Assembly (NCBI GenBank): GCA_023230325.1
Contig: JALNXN010000004.1
Span: 1-64,000 of the forward strand
From: an archaeon
GTDB taxonomy: Archaea > Iainarchaeota > Iainarchaeia > Iainarchaeales > CSSED10-239
Length of the DNA: 64,000 nucleotides
Reading direction: 5' to 3'
Notes under the pieces: generated by a model
What the model was told of the DNA's origin: nothing
Seen by the model: only the letters and a program-made list of their open reading frames with translations
Databases searched by the model: none
Shown here: piece by piece, positions 1-7,562 of the stretch
How the letters are laid out: every line of letters starts with the position of its first letter
Numbering within the stretch: the stretch's first letter is position 1
Position numbers and translations under genes: made by a program

Positions 1-1859
1 TGAGCATGACAAGTGAGACTGCAAATGCAATGATTTACTACACAACTGATAGCTCTGTTCCAACTGAGCAGAGTAACCTTTACACAGGCCCTTTTAGTCT
101 AACAAGCACAACCACCATCAAGGCTAAAGCTTTTAAGAGTGGTATGACTCCAAGTTCAGTTGTTACAAGGAATTACAGCATAACTGACTCAATTAGTCCT
201 CCGGTTGCAAGCCCAATCTCAGGTGTTTATAATAATGATATAAAAGTTACTCTAACAAATGAAAACTTAATAGGAGATATTTATTATACTATAGATGGAA
301 ATGACCCAAAGCCAACTCAAGAAGGCACAATACTTTATGAAAGTCCTTTTACTGTAAATAAAAAAACTTTAGTTAGATCACAGATATTTACAAAAGATAA
401 AAATTCACAGATTTTACAAAATATTTATGATTTTGAAGTTGCAAAAGTAGTTGCTAACAAAAACTCAGGAACCTACACCTCAAAGATAGATGTTTCACTT
501 TCAACAGATACACTTGATGCTACCATCTACTATTCATTTGATAATTCCTCTCCTGATAAAAACAGTACCCTTTACACTTCTCCAATAAATATTAGTAGTT
601 CTAAAAATCTATATGCTGTTGCTTATAAAGAAGATTATAAAGATAGTAATATTTCTATTTATAATTACACCATTAATCTAAACTCCTCACCACCAGGTGG
701 AGGTGGCTCAGGTGGTGGCTCAGGCGGTGGTGGTTCACCTCCTCCAACTTATACTATAGCAACTCCACAAGCAAGTGTACTTTCAGGAAATTACACAACT
801 CCAATAACTGTAACTTTAAGTTGTGAGACTCTTGGTTCAAGTGTATACTACACAACAGATGGCACAACCCCTGATAAAAACAAAAGCCTATTTACAACTC
901 CAATATTTTTAGATAAAAATACAAATCTAAAAATAAGATGTTACAAGTTAAGTTTAGGCTATAGTGATGTTGTAAATTACAATTACACATTCTTACTTCC
1001 AGAGATTGTAATTCCAGAGCCAATAACCAAACAAACTTTAGAAACAACTTTAATATTAATCCACCAAGACAAAACCACAATGATCTATAGTTTACAAAAC
1101 TTAAATAAAAACACTTACAGTTCAGATGTGCTATTCTCTCTAGAAGGAGTTTCTTTATCTAAGCTAAATATTTTTGCAAATGATCTATTAGACTCTAACA
1201 TCAGTGTTTCAAAAGCAGAGCAAACAGATTATAACCTAGAGCTAAAATACTTAGATAAAGTCTACAGCACTTTTGTTATTGACCTTACAAACAAAGATAA
1301 GATTAATCGTACAGAACTAGAGTTCTCTGTAAGCAGGAAATGGTTAGAGGAAAATAATCTTTCCCCAAAAGACATCATCTCATACTATGTTATTAACGAC
1401 CAAGAGATGTTATTAAGATTAAAGCACACAGAGTCAACAGAAGAAAATAGAATCTATTCTTTAGACATCACTCCATTATCAGGAACAATAATCATTGGTA
1501 GCCAAACTCAAGAATATAAGGCAATGACTAGTAAACAAAAGATCCTAGGTTTTATCTTACTAGGTGTAATAATAATTAACATCATCCTAATAATTTTGTT
1601 GATCCTAAAAATCACAAAAAAGAAAAAAGAACCAAAAGATAAAAAAGATTCTCAAGAAAAGTATTTTCAAGAAAAAGATCTTAGAAAGCAACAGATTTTA
1701 GATGACATAAAAAACAATAATCTCCAAGAAAAAACAAACCCTTCAAAGAATATAAAAATATTTAATAGCAAAGACTTTGAAAAGGCTAATGATTCTAAAA
1801 ATGATTCTAAAAAAGAAACAAGTGATTTTGAAAGATATAAGAATGAAAAACTATATTAA
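1..1859 (+). CDS. Surface protein with chitobiase-type repeats, membrane anchored (5' end outside window)
   Basis: The reading frame is open to the window edge, so the N-terminus and any signal peptide lie upstream. Counting from the first ATG (position 6), at least four beta-sandwich repeats of the chitobiase/beta-hexosaminidase C-terminal type (core IYYTTD followed by a P and LYTSP-like segment) lie at about residues 1-58, 66-142, 145-222 and 250-330. A Gly/Ser linker bounded by prolines separates repeats 3 and 4. Residues 340-505 resemble the membrane-proximal domain seen before anchors in archaeal surface proteins. One hydrophobic helix (about 513-537) precedes a Lys/Glu-rich cytoplasmic tail of about 80 residues. 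A role in adhesion or the cell envelope is inferred; no catalytic motif is visible. Confidence 0.75.
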   Translation, partial: SMTSETANAMIYYTTDSSVPTEQSNLYTGPFSLTSTTTIKAKAFKSGMTPSSVVTRNYSITDSISPPVASPISGVYNNDIKVTLTNENLIGDIYYTIDGNDPKPTQEGTILYESPFTVNKKTLVRSQIFTKDKNSQILQNIYDFEVAKVVANKNSGTYTSKIDVSLSTDTLDATIYYSFDNSSPDKNSTLYTSPINISSSKNLYAVAYKEDYKDSNISIYNYTINLNSSPPGGGGSGGGSGGGGSPPPTYTIATPQASVLSGNYTTPITVTLSCETLGSSVYYTTDGTTPDKNKSLFTTPIFLDKNTNLKIRCYKLSLGYSDVVNYNYTFLLPEIVIPEPITKQTLETTLILIHQDKTTMIYSLQNLNKNTYSSDVLFSLEGVSLSKLNIFANDLLDSNISVSKAEQTDYNLELKYLDKVYSTFVIDLTNKDKINRTELEFSVSRKWLEENNLSPKDIISYYVINDQEMLLRLKHTESTEENRIYSLDITPLSGTIIIGSQTQEYKAMTSKQKILGFILLGVIIINIILIILLILKITKKKKEPKDKKDSQEKYFQEKDLRKQQILDDIKNNNLQEKTNPSKNIKIFNSKDFEKANDSKNDSKKETSDFERYKNEKLY

Positions 1860-1860
1860 A

Positions 1861-1940
1861 ATCTTTTCTTCCTTCTTTTTCTTTTTTTAAAATTAATTTT
1901 CAATTTAATTTTTTCTCCAATTCAATTTTCTTTTTTTAAG
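1861..1940 (+). terminator. Pyrimidine-rich intergenic tract, probable termination zone
   Basis: Several T5-T8 runs follow the stop codon of the surface protein. Archaeal RNA polymerase terminates on U-rich tracts, so this is a likely termination zone; no stable stem is seen. A weak A/T box (ttatttatag, 1976-1985) just downstream may belong to the promoter of the next gene. Confidence 0.4.
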
Positions 1941-1995
1941 AATTAATTACCTTTTTATGCTTATTGCCTTAACTTTATTTATAGAGTGATTGTTT

Positions 1996-2646
1996 ATGAA
2001 AAATTTAGTTTTTGGACTTTTTGATGTTTTAGTTAATAATAAAATAAATACAGTTATTGATAATAGTTACTTAAAAGAATTAAAAACATTTTGTGAAATT
2101 AAAAAAGTAAACCTTTATTTAGTTACTGGGCAAAAAGAAGAATATGTAACATCTATTTTAGAAGAAAGTAATTTATTTGATATTTTTAAAAAAGAAAACA
2201 TAATCTATGTTGATAGTAAATATCTTTCAACTTTAGGTGAACTAGACATACAATTAAGAAAAGAAAAAGCAGACAAAGATGCAAACTATTATGATCAATA
2301 TCTAAAAATTTACTTTCTAAAATCAAACCCAATTCTAAATTCAGAAAATACTGTGTATGTTGGGCATGATATTTGGTATGATGCTTATTATGTGTCCAAA
2401 TACACCCAATCTAATGTCATCTTATTAACATCCACACTATCCTACTACCAAAAACCCCACTCTTCTAAGCTAAAAACACTACCAACAATAAACCTAAATT
2501 TAGAAGAATTTAAAGATCTAATACTAAATAAGAGAGTTTTTGATTATTCAGCATTGCATAGCTTTGCACAAAACACATTATTTTCTAAAATGATTGGAGA
2601 TTTAGATTTATCAAAAGTTGATTTTTCTAAAATTATTAAAAAATAA
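1996..2646 (+). CDS. HAD-like protein with degenerate motif I
   Basis: The 216-residue protein has the layout of a haloacid dehalogenase-fold hydrolase: a hydrophobic first strand, a central LVTG motif II-like segment and a late VYVGHDIWYDAYY motif resembling HAD motif IV. The first strand reads LVFGLFDVLV, so the usual DxD nucleophile/acid pair is not intact and activity is doubtful. The ATG at 1996 is preferred because GTGAT at 1987 supplies the ribosome binding site; the in-frame TTG at 1990 lies inside that signal. The substrate is unknown. It could be a non-catalytic HAD relative. Confidence 0.55.
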   Translation: MKNLVFGLFDVLVNNKINTVIDNSYLKELKTFCEIKKVNLYLVTGQKEEYVTSILEESNLFDIFKKENIIYVDSKYLSTLGELDIQLRKEKADKDANYYDQYLKIYFLKSNPILNSENTVYVGHDIWYDAYYVSKYTQSNVILLTSTLSYYQKPHSSKLKTLPTINLNLEEFKDLILNKRVFDYSALHSFAQNTLFSKMIGDLDLSKVDFSKIIKK

Positions 2647-2700
2647 AAAGTAAATTAAGAGGATAAGCAGAAATTAAAAATATAAAAACTATATAGATTA

Positions 2701-2736
2701 AAAGAATTAAAAGAATTAAAAGAATTAAAAGAATTA
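2701..2736 (+). repeat. Four tandem copies of a 9-bp repeat in the enolase leader
   Basis: The unit aaagaatta is repeated four times without interruption, about 20 bases before the enolase start. It is non-coding, and copy number is likely to vary by slippage. Any effect on the enolase transcript leader is inference. Confidence 0.85.
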
Positions 2737-2755
2737 AAAAAAGAGGTGTTAATTT

Positions 2756-4012
2756 TTGGAAATAAAGGAAATAAAAGCAATTAGAGTTTTTGACTCTAGA
2801 GGGATTCCTACAATAAAGACATTTGTATATACAAAAAATGCTGTTGGTTATGCAATAGTTCCATCAGGCACTTCCTCAGGAGAAAATGAAGCCCTAGAAC
2901 TAAGAGATGTTAAAAAAAAAGCTTATAATAACCAAGATGTCTCAATTGCAATAAAAAATGTAAACACAATTATAAATAGAAGACTAAAAAATGAATTTGT
3001 TTTAGATCAAAAAAATATAGATTCAATTTTAATTGATCTAGATGGTACTAATAACAAGTCAAAGCTAGGAGCAAATGCAATCTTGTCAGTAAGTCTAGCA
3101 GTTGCAAGAGCTGCTGCAAATGAATTTGAAATGTCTCTGTATGACTACATAGCAAGATTAAATAATAATTCTAAATTTAGTTTCCCAATCCCTGAACTAA
3201 ACATAATTAATGGAGGACTTCATTCAGGAAGTAACATTTCCTTTCAAGAATTTCAAATTATTCCAAAATTTAAAAGTTTTGAAAAGACAATGCAGGCTTC
3301 AACAGAAATCTACTTTACTTTAAAAGAAATATTAAATAAAAAATTTGGACCAAGTTCTACTAATGTTGGTTATGAGGGTGGCTTTGTGCCAAACATAAAT
3401 AACCCCTTACAAGAACAACAATTGGAATTGATTCAAGAGGCAATTGACAAAAATAAATACACAAAAGAAGTAAGTCTAGGTTTAGATTGTGCAGCAAATT
3501 CTTTTTATGATCTAAAATCTAAAAAATATTTTGTAGATAACAAACATCTAGATTCAAATAAGTTATTAGATTATTATTTAGATTTAATAAAAAGATATAA
3601 CATCACCTCAATTGAAGATCCATTCTTTGAAAATGATAAAAAGGCTTGGAGCTTATTTTATAAAAAAGTAAATTCTAAGATTAGTTTGATAGGCGATGAC
3701 TTACTAGTTACAAACCCTAAATTAATCAAAGATGCAATTAAGAAAAAATATTGTAATTCTTTGCTTCTAAAGCCAAACCAGATAGGAACCTTGTCAGAAA
3801 CAATAGAGTCCTTTAATTTAGCTAAAAAAGCAAATTGGAAAGTTGTTGTCTCCCACAGGTCTGGAGAAACAGAAGATCCTTTTATTGCTGATCTAGCATA
3901 TGGTCTTAACTCTGATTTTGTAAAGTTTGGAGCTCCTGCAAGAAGTGAAAGAACTGTTAAGTATAATCGCATTTTAGAAATAGAAAATAAAATTAAGAAA
4001 GAAATTTCTTAA
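2756..4012 (+). CDS. eno: Enolase (phosphopyruvate hydratase)
   Basis: Interconverts 2-phosphoglycerate and phosphoenolpyruvate in the cytoplasm. The 418 residues cover the whole family: an N-terminal VFDSRG, the mobile loop SGTSSGENEALELRD, LGANAILSVSLAVARAAA, INGGLHSGSNISFQEF, the metal-ligand segments LDCAANSF, EDPF and GDDLLVTN, the catalytic lysine in LLLKPNQIGT, and SHRSGETED near the end. In many archaea eno sits beside rpoN/rpoK/rps2; here it stands alone between a HAD protein and a minus-strand small gene. The start is TTG at 2756, placed after GAGGTG. The family glutamate in the AASEF segment is replaced (AANSF), which is minor. Confidence 0.95.
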   Translation: MEIKEIKAIRVFDSRGIPTIKTFVYTKNAVGYAIVPSGTSSGENEALELRDVKKKAYNNQDVSIAIKNVNTIINRRLKNEFVLDQKNIDSILIDLDGTNNKSKLGANAILSVSLAVARAAANEFEMSLYDYIARLNNNSKFSFPIPELNIINGGLHSGSNISFQEFQIIPKFKSFEKTMQASTEIYFTLKEILNKKFGPSSTNVGYEGGFVPNINNPLQEQQLELIQEAIDKNKYTKEVSLGLDCAANSFYDLKSKKYFVDNKHLDSNKLLDYYLDLIKRYNITSIEDPFFENDKKAWSLFYKKVNSKISLIGDDLLVTNPKLIKDAIKKKYCNSLLLKPNQIGTLSETIESFNLAKKANWKVVVSHRSGETEDPFIADLAYGLNSDFVKFGAPARSERTVKYNRILEIENKIKKEIS

Positions 4013-4065
4013 TTTTAATTTTTCTTTTATTTATTTTTTATTTTTTTTTCTTAAAAGATTTATTT

Positions 4066-4233
4066 CTATTTTTTTTTCAACATTGGAAGTCCAGTTCTTG
4101 AATTTTCAATAACCTTATATCCATCTGGTAAATCAATACCATCCGTTTTGTCTTTTGAAAAATAGAACAGATGTCCTTTTTTATGTAAGTAATATGTTGT
4201 TCCATTTTTTTTATTTACTTGTGAGTATACCAT
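4066..4233 (-). CDS. Small conserved-looking protein (55 aa)
   Basis: An uninterrupted 55-codon frame starts with ATG at 4233 and ends with TAG at 4066. The product begins MVYSQVNKKNGTTYYLHKKG, continues with LFYFSKDKTDGIDLP, and ends VIENSRTGLPMLKKK. A G-rich stretch (aagggggttgag) precedes the start. The balanced composition, aromatic-rich N-terminal half and basic C-terminus look like a real gene in this AT-rich DNA. From memory, similar small proteins ending in RTGLP plus basic residues occur in DPANN genomes. Function is unknown; a compact nucleic-acid-binding fold is possible. It fills most of the apparent gap between enolase and the next gene. Confidence 0.65.
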   Translation of the reverse strand: MVYSQVNKKNGTTYYLHKKGHLFYFSKDKTDGIDLPDGYKVIENSRTGLPMLKKK

Positions 4234-4386
4234 TTTTACTCAACCCCCTTTTTTTATATGTTTTATGTCTATAATATGTGATATTTACATCTTATTTATA
4301 AATCTATTATTTTTTATAGACTTTGGTTAATTTTTTAACTATAAGCTTTACCGATATCTTTATATAAACATTTATAAATATATTTA

Positions 4387-4394
4387 TTTATAAA
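4387..4394 (+). promoter_or_regulatory. TATA box for the 4427 gene
   Basis: TTTATAAA lies 33 bases before the ATG. A GTGAT ribosome binding site at 4415 falls between box and start, so the transcript probably carries a short leader. Confidence 0.55.
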
Positions 4395-4426
4395 CTATAT
4401 TAATAATTAAAGAGTGTGATTTAAAA

Positions 4427-5269
4427 ATGGCAGAAGACGATTCATTTGACATGACTGATGAACCAGTTAAAAAGTCTGGTTCTAAATTAAAATTAGAAGG
4501 TATTATCCCAATCATAATAATTGTTGCGGTTATACTTTTAATTGTTTTTAAAACAAATTTAATTTCAAGTAGTGAAGGTATTTTTAAATCTTCAAGAACC
4601 TCAATCTTGGTGCTTGGTTCTCCTAGTCCAGAGTTTATAAGAGTTTTAAATGATGCAGAAAATAGAGACTTAATTAAGCAATTAAGATTTAGAACAATAG
4701 ACAGTGTTCAACATAATCCTAAAGAATCATTTAAGGCATTTGATATTATAATTCTTGACCAAACTTTAAGTGCTGACAAGTCCATAACTAGAACTGTTGG
4801 TGAAGCAATTAAGGGTTTTGTTCAAGCAGGTGGAAAATTAATTGTTGTTCTAAATTCTGGAATTGAAAGAACAGGAGATCCTTCTGTGATTGGTTGGAAA
4901 GCTACTTTTGGAGACATAATTCCAGTAACTTGTGATCCTTTAATCTACAGTATTCCTAGTTGTAAACAAAAGTTAATGGTGTCAGGTGTTATTTATTCAA
5001 ATAGGTCTGATAGTAAACAAGGTGGATATAGGATAATGTATGGTATTGAGAAAGTTCCTGCATTAGAGTCTGCTGGATTATTACAAACAGAAACTTTTGC
5101 TGTTGGAATTGAAGGTAATGAGATTGCATATCTTGTAGATGCAAGAAGTGGAATGACTTATCCTGCAATTGTTGAAAAACCAATGCTTTTAGGAAAGGTT
5201 TTATATTTTAATTATAATCCTGGTCTTTCAGAAGCAATTTTTATAAATGCAATAAAATATTTGAAATAG
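4427..5269 (+). CDS. Membrane-anchored protein with glutamine amidotransferase-like domain
   Basis: A short acidic cytoplasmic N-terminus (about 25 residues) precedes one transmembrane helix (about 27-45, PIIIIVAVILLIVF), then a soluble alpha/beta domain. Segments SILVLGSPSP, FDIIILDQ and FVQAGGKLIVVLNSG have the alternating strands and GGKLIVV turn of the ThuA/class I amidotransferase-like fold. No catalytic cysteine-histidine pair is obvious. It is 280 residues long and sits directly upstream of the L1-L10-L12 genes, where L11 is normally found in archaea. Topology predicts an external C-terminal domain. Function is unknown; the fold call is tentative. Confidence 0.5.
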   Translation: MAEDDSFDMTDEPVKKSGSKLKLEGIIPIIIIVAVILLIVFKTNLISSSEGIFKSSRTSILVLGSPSPEFIRVLNDAENRDLIKQLRFRTIDSVQHNPKESFKAFDIIILDQTLSADKSITRTVGEAIKGFVQAGGKLIVVLNSGIERTGDPSVIGWKATFGDIIPVTCDPLIYSIPSCKQKLMVSGVIYSNRSDSKQGGYRIMYGIEKVPALESAGLLQTETFAVGIEGNEIAYLVDARSGMTYPAIVEKPMLLGKVLYFNYNPGLSEAIFINAIKYLK

Positions 5270-5284
5270 ATTTTGTTTAGAAAA

Positions 5285-5311
5285 GAGAGGTGGAAAAAAC
5301 CTTTCCTTTTT
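5285..5311 (+). terminator. Hairpin plus T-run terminator
   Basis: GAGAGGT (5285-5291) pairs with ACCTTTC (5299-5305), with one G-U pair and a 7-base purine loop, followed by CTTTTT. It lies 16 bases after the stop of the membrane protein and separates it from the L1 operon. Confidence 0.55.
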
Positions 5312-5349
5312 AAATATTTTCTATTATATATTACTTAAGTATTAATAAT

Positions 5350-5370
5350 AGCTCTTTCTAAAAAGAAGCT
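5350..5370 (+). promoter_or_regulatory. Small hairpin in the L1 leader, possible L1 autoregulatory site
   Basis: AGCT at 5350 pairs with AGCT at 5367, then a C/A mismatch and three further pairs close a small loop, 47 bases before the L1 start. Archaeal L1 is known to repress its own mRNA by binding an imitation of its 23S site. Whether this hairpin is that site is inference. Confidence 0.25.
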
Positions 5371-5416
5371 TTATTTTTCCGTTAAAACTGCCTAAGTGCA
5401 GGAGGTGCAAGTTATC

Positions 5417-6076
5417 TTGGATAAAAAACAAATAGAAAAAACAGTAAATGATTTGTTTGCAGATGCAAAGAAAAGAAATTTTGATGAATCTGTTGAGCTA
5501 ATTATTACTTTTAAAAATCTAAATATAAAAAATAAAGACCATAGATATAATTTTTCTGTAATTGTACCAAATCCATTTTTATCAAAAGTAAGATCAGTTT
5601 ATTTTTCTAAAGATAAAGATGCTGCTGTTCAATTGAAAGGAATAGTTGATAAGGTAATTGTAGAAGAAGAGATTTCTAAAATTTCTAAAAAAGATGCAAA
5701 AAAACTTGCTAATGAGTTTGATGTGTTTTTAGCAGAAGGTTCAGTAATGCTAGTTGTTGGAAAATTCTTAGGACAAAGTTTAAGTCCAAAAGGTAAAATG
5801 CCACAAATAGCACCATTAAATGCTGATGCTGTAAAGAGTATATTAAAGTCAATGTTATCAAAGGTAGTTTTGTCTAATAAAAAAAATAAATCATCAGTTG
5901 CTATGCAGATTAAGATTGGTAAAAGAAGTCAAGATGCTGTAAAGATAGCAGAAAACACAATGGTTGTTTATAATTCTTTGATTGAGAAATTGCCTGCTGG
6001 TAAACAGAACATAAAAAGTATTTATTTTAAAACTACAATGAGCACACCCCATAAGCTTGGAGGTGAAAAGAAATGA
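5417..6076 (+). CDS. rpl1: Large subunit ribosomal protein uL1
   Basis: Forms the mobile L1 stalk that handles deacylated tRNA at the E site. The 219-residue product matches archaeal L1: IVPNPFLSKVRSVYF early on, FLAEGSVMLVVGKFLGQSLSPKGKMP in two adjoining blocks in the middle, and the C-terminal KSIYFKTTMSTPHKLG. TTG at 5417 is preferred as start because a strong GGAGGTG (5401-5407) lies 9 bases upstream; the in-frame GTG at 5396 would place the ribosome binding site inside the gene. It heads L1-L10-L12, with L11 absent from its usual upstream slot. The stop overlaps the L10 start (ATGA). Confidence 0.92.
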   Translation: MDKKQIEKTVNDLFADAKKRNFDESVELIITFKNLNIKNKDHRYNFSVIVPNPFLSKVRSVYFSKDKDAAVQLKGIVDKVIVEEEISKISKKDAKKLANEFDVFLAEGSVMLVVGKFLGQSLSPKGKMPQIAPLNADAVKSILKSMLSKVVLSNKKNKSSVAMQIKIGKRSQDAVKIAENTMVVYNSLIEKLPAGKQNIKSIYFKTTMSTPHKLGGEKK

Positions 6077-6846
6077 CTAAGCATTTTAAAAATTGGAAAA
6101 TTTCTCAATTTGAGGAACTATCAAAAGTAATTTCTGATTACAAGATTATTGGTATAGGTGATTTAGAGAATTTTCCTACAGATTTACTTCAAAAATTAAA
6201 AAAGAACCTTTCTGATGTTAAATTTAAAGTAACAAAAAGGAATGTGTTAAAAAGAGTTTTAGATGAAAAAGGTCACAAAGACTTAGCTGAGAAGTTACCA
6301 AATCAACCTATACTAATTTTAACAAATGATAATGCTTTTGATCTATATCTACAAATTAAAAAAAGTAAAGCAAAATCTAAAGCAAAGATTGGAATGATTT
6401 CAACTGTTGATGTTGTTGTTCCTGAAGGGGATACTGGTTTGCCTCCTGGACCTGCACTTTCTGATCTTAAAAAAGTTGGAATCAAGGTTCAAGTTAAAGG
6501 TCCTACAATCTATGTTACTAAAGATGCTGTTATTGCAAAAGTTGGAGAAGTAATTTCAAAGGATGTTGTAAACACTTTGTCTAAACTTGACATAAAACCT
6601 TTTGAATTAATTTTAAACATTGTTGGAATTAAGGAAGGTAATTTAATTTATTCAAAGGAAGTTTTAGATGTTGATTCTAACGATGTATATAATAAGTTTA
6701 TAAATGCTGTAAGATGCTCAATTAATTTAGGTGTTGAAATTGGTTATGTTACAAAGATGACAATTGAACCAATGGTAATGATGGCTGAATTGAAGGCAAA
6801 AGCTTTACAAACTGAAGTTGATAATAAAAATGGAGACAAAAAATAA
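6073..6846 (+). CDS. rpl10: Large subunit ribosomal protein uL10 (P0)
   Basis: Base of the P-stalk that recruits translational GTPases. The 257 residues show the archaeal P0 pattern: an rRNA-binding N-terminal domain (about 1-100), the archaeal insertion with VPEGDTGLPPGPALSDL (about 115-135), and a C-terminal helical part that binds L12 dimers. The acidic C-terminal tail typical of long euryarchaeal P0 is cut short and ends with Asn/Gly/Asp/Lys. The start codon overlaps the L1 stop, and AGGTGA lies just upstream, indicating translational coupling. Confidence 0.93.
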   Translation: MTKHFKNWKISQFEELSKVISDYKIIGIGDLENFPTDLLQKLKKNLSDVKFKVTKRNVLKRVLDEKGHKDLAEKLPNQPILILTNDNAFDLYLQIKKSKAKSKAKIGMISTVDVVVPEGDTGLPPGPALSDLKKVGIKVQVKGPTIYVTKDAVIAKVGEVISKDVVNTLSKLDIKPFELILNIVGIKEGNLIYSKEVLDVDSNDVYNKFINAVRCSINLGVEIGYVTKMTIEPMVMMAELKAKALQTEVDNKNGDKK

Positions 6847-6868
6847 AAATTAAAAAAAGGTGAATTCT

Positions 6869-7159
6869 ATGGATTATATATACGCAGCATTATTATTACA
6901 TAATGCAAAAAAAGAAATAAATGAGAATAATTTAAAAAGTGTAATTTCTGCAGTAGGAATTGCTGTTGATGATGCAAAGATTAAAGGTTTAGTAGCAACT
7001 TTAAAAGAAATTAATATTTCTGAAGCTATTGAAAAAGCATCTATGCCTGTTGCATCTGCACCAGTTGAAGCTGCTGCTGAAAAGAAAGAAGAAGTTGAAG
7101 AAGTTCCAGAAGTAACTGAAGAAGCTGCTGCTGAAGGTCTTGGTTCTTTATTTGGTTAA
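6869..7159 (+). CDS. rpl12: Large subunit ribosomal protein P1 (archaeal L12)
   Basis: Stalk protein that binds L10 as dimers and contacts elongation factors. The 96 residues comprise an N-terminal dimerisation domain ([17 protein letters not shown] onward), an Ala/Glu-rich hinge from about residue 60, and the conserved factor-binding end GLGSLFG. ATG at 6869 is chosen because GGTGA at 6859-6863 is its ribosome binding site; the in-frame GTG at 6860 is part of that signal. It ends the L1-L10-L12 operon. Confidence 0.95.
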   Translation: MDYIYAALLLHNAKKEINENNLKSVISAVGIAVDDAKIKGLVATLKEINISEAIEKASMPVASAPVEAAAEKKEEVEEVPEVTEEAAAEGLGSLFG

Positions 7160-7162
7160 AGG

Positions 7163-7193
7163 ACTTTTTTCTTTTTCCTTTTATTTTTTCTTT
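7163..7193 (+). terminator. T-rich terminator after the L1-L10-L12 operon
   Basis: Runs of T6, T5 and T6 separated by single C or A bases follow the L12 stop codon directly. This is the usual form of an archaeal U-tract terminator. No stem is visible. Confidence 0.5.
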
Positions 7194-7274
7194 TAATTCC
7201 TAATTTTTATTTTTTATAATTTTTTACAAAAATACATTCTTACACACGCTAATTCTGTCTCTAAACAACATATG

Positions 7275-7282
7275 TTTATAAA
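7275..7282 (+). promoter_or_regulatory. TATA box of the small basic protein gene
   Basis: TTTATAAA stands 24-31 bases before the ATG at 7306, the spacing expected between an archaeal TATA box and the transcription start, and no Shine-Dalgarno sequence is present. The mRNA is therefore probably leaderless. Confidence 0.55.
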
Positions 7283-7305
7283 TATTATGGGGGTATAATT
7301 AAGTT

Positions 7306-7485
7306 ATGCCTCCAAGAAAACCAAATAATAAATCAAAAAAACCTGTTGGAAAAACCTATAGTACAAAGTTACGTCTGCAAGATGTGCCTGATGCTGTAAA
7401 ATTTGGTGATCGAGAAACTAATAGAAAGATTGTTAGAGCTTTTAGAAGATTAACAAAAAAGAAGATTGACACTAGTAAAAAATAA
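7306..7485 (+). CDS. Small basic protein (59 aa), unknown function
   Basis: A 59-codon frame runs from ATG 7306 to TAA 7483-7485. The product starts MPPRKPNNKSKKPVGKTYST, has a middle segment RLQDVPDAVKFGDRETNRK and a very basic end. It is preceded by a well-spaced TATA box. Nothing else occupies 7160-7562. The C-terminal helix rich in Arg and Lys suggests nucleic-acid binding; no family is recognised. It is short enough to be overlooked by length-limited gene calling. Confidence 0.55.
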   Translation: MPPRKPNNKSKKPVGKTYSTKLRLQDVPDAVKFGDRETNRKIVRAFRRLTKKKIDTSKK

Positions 7486-7562
7486 TTATCAAACAATAGA
7501 TCTTTCTTGGTCAACAACCTCCAAAAGCCTTTAAAATCATTGTCTATATTATATTTCTAATT

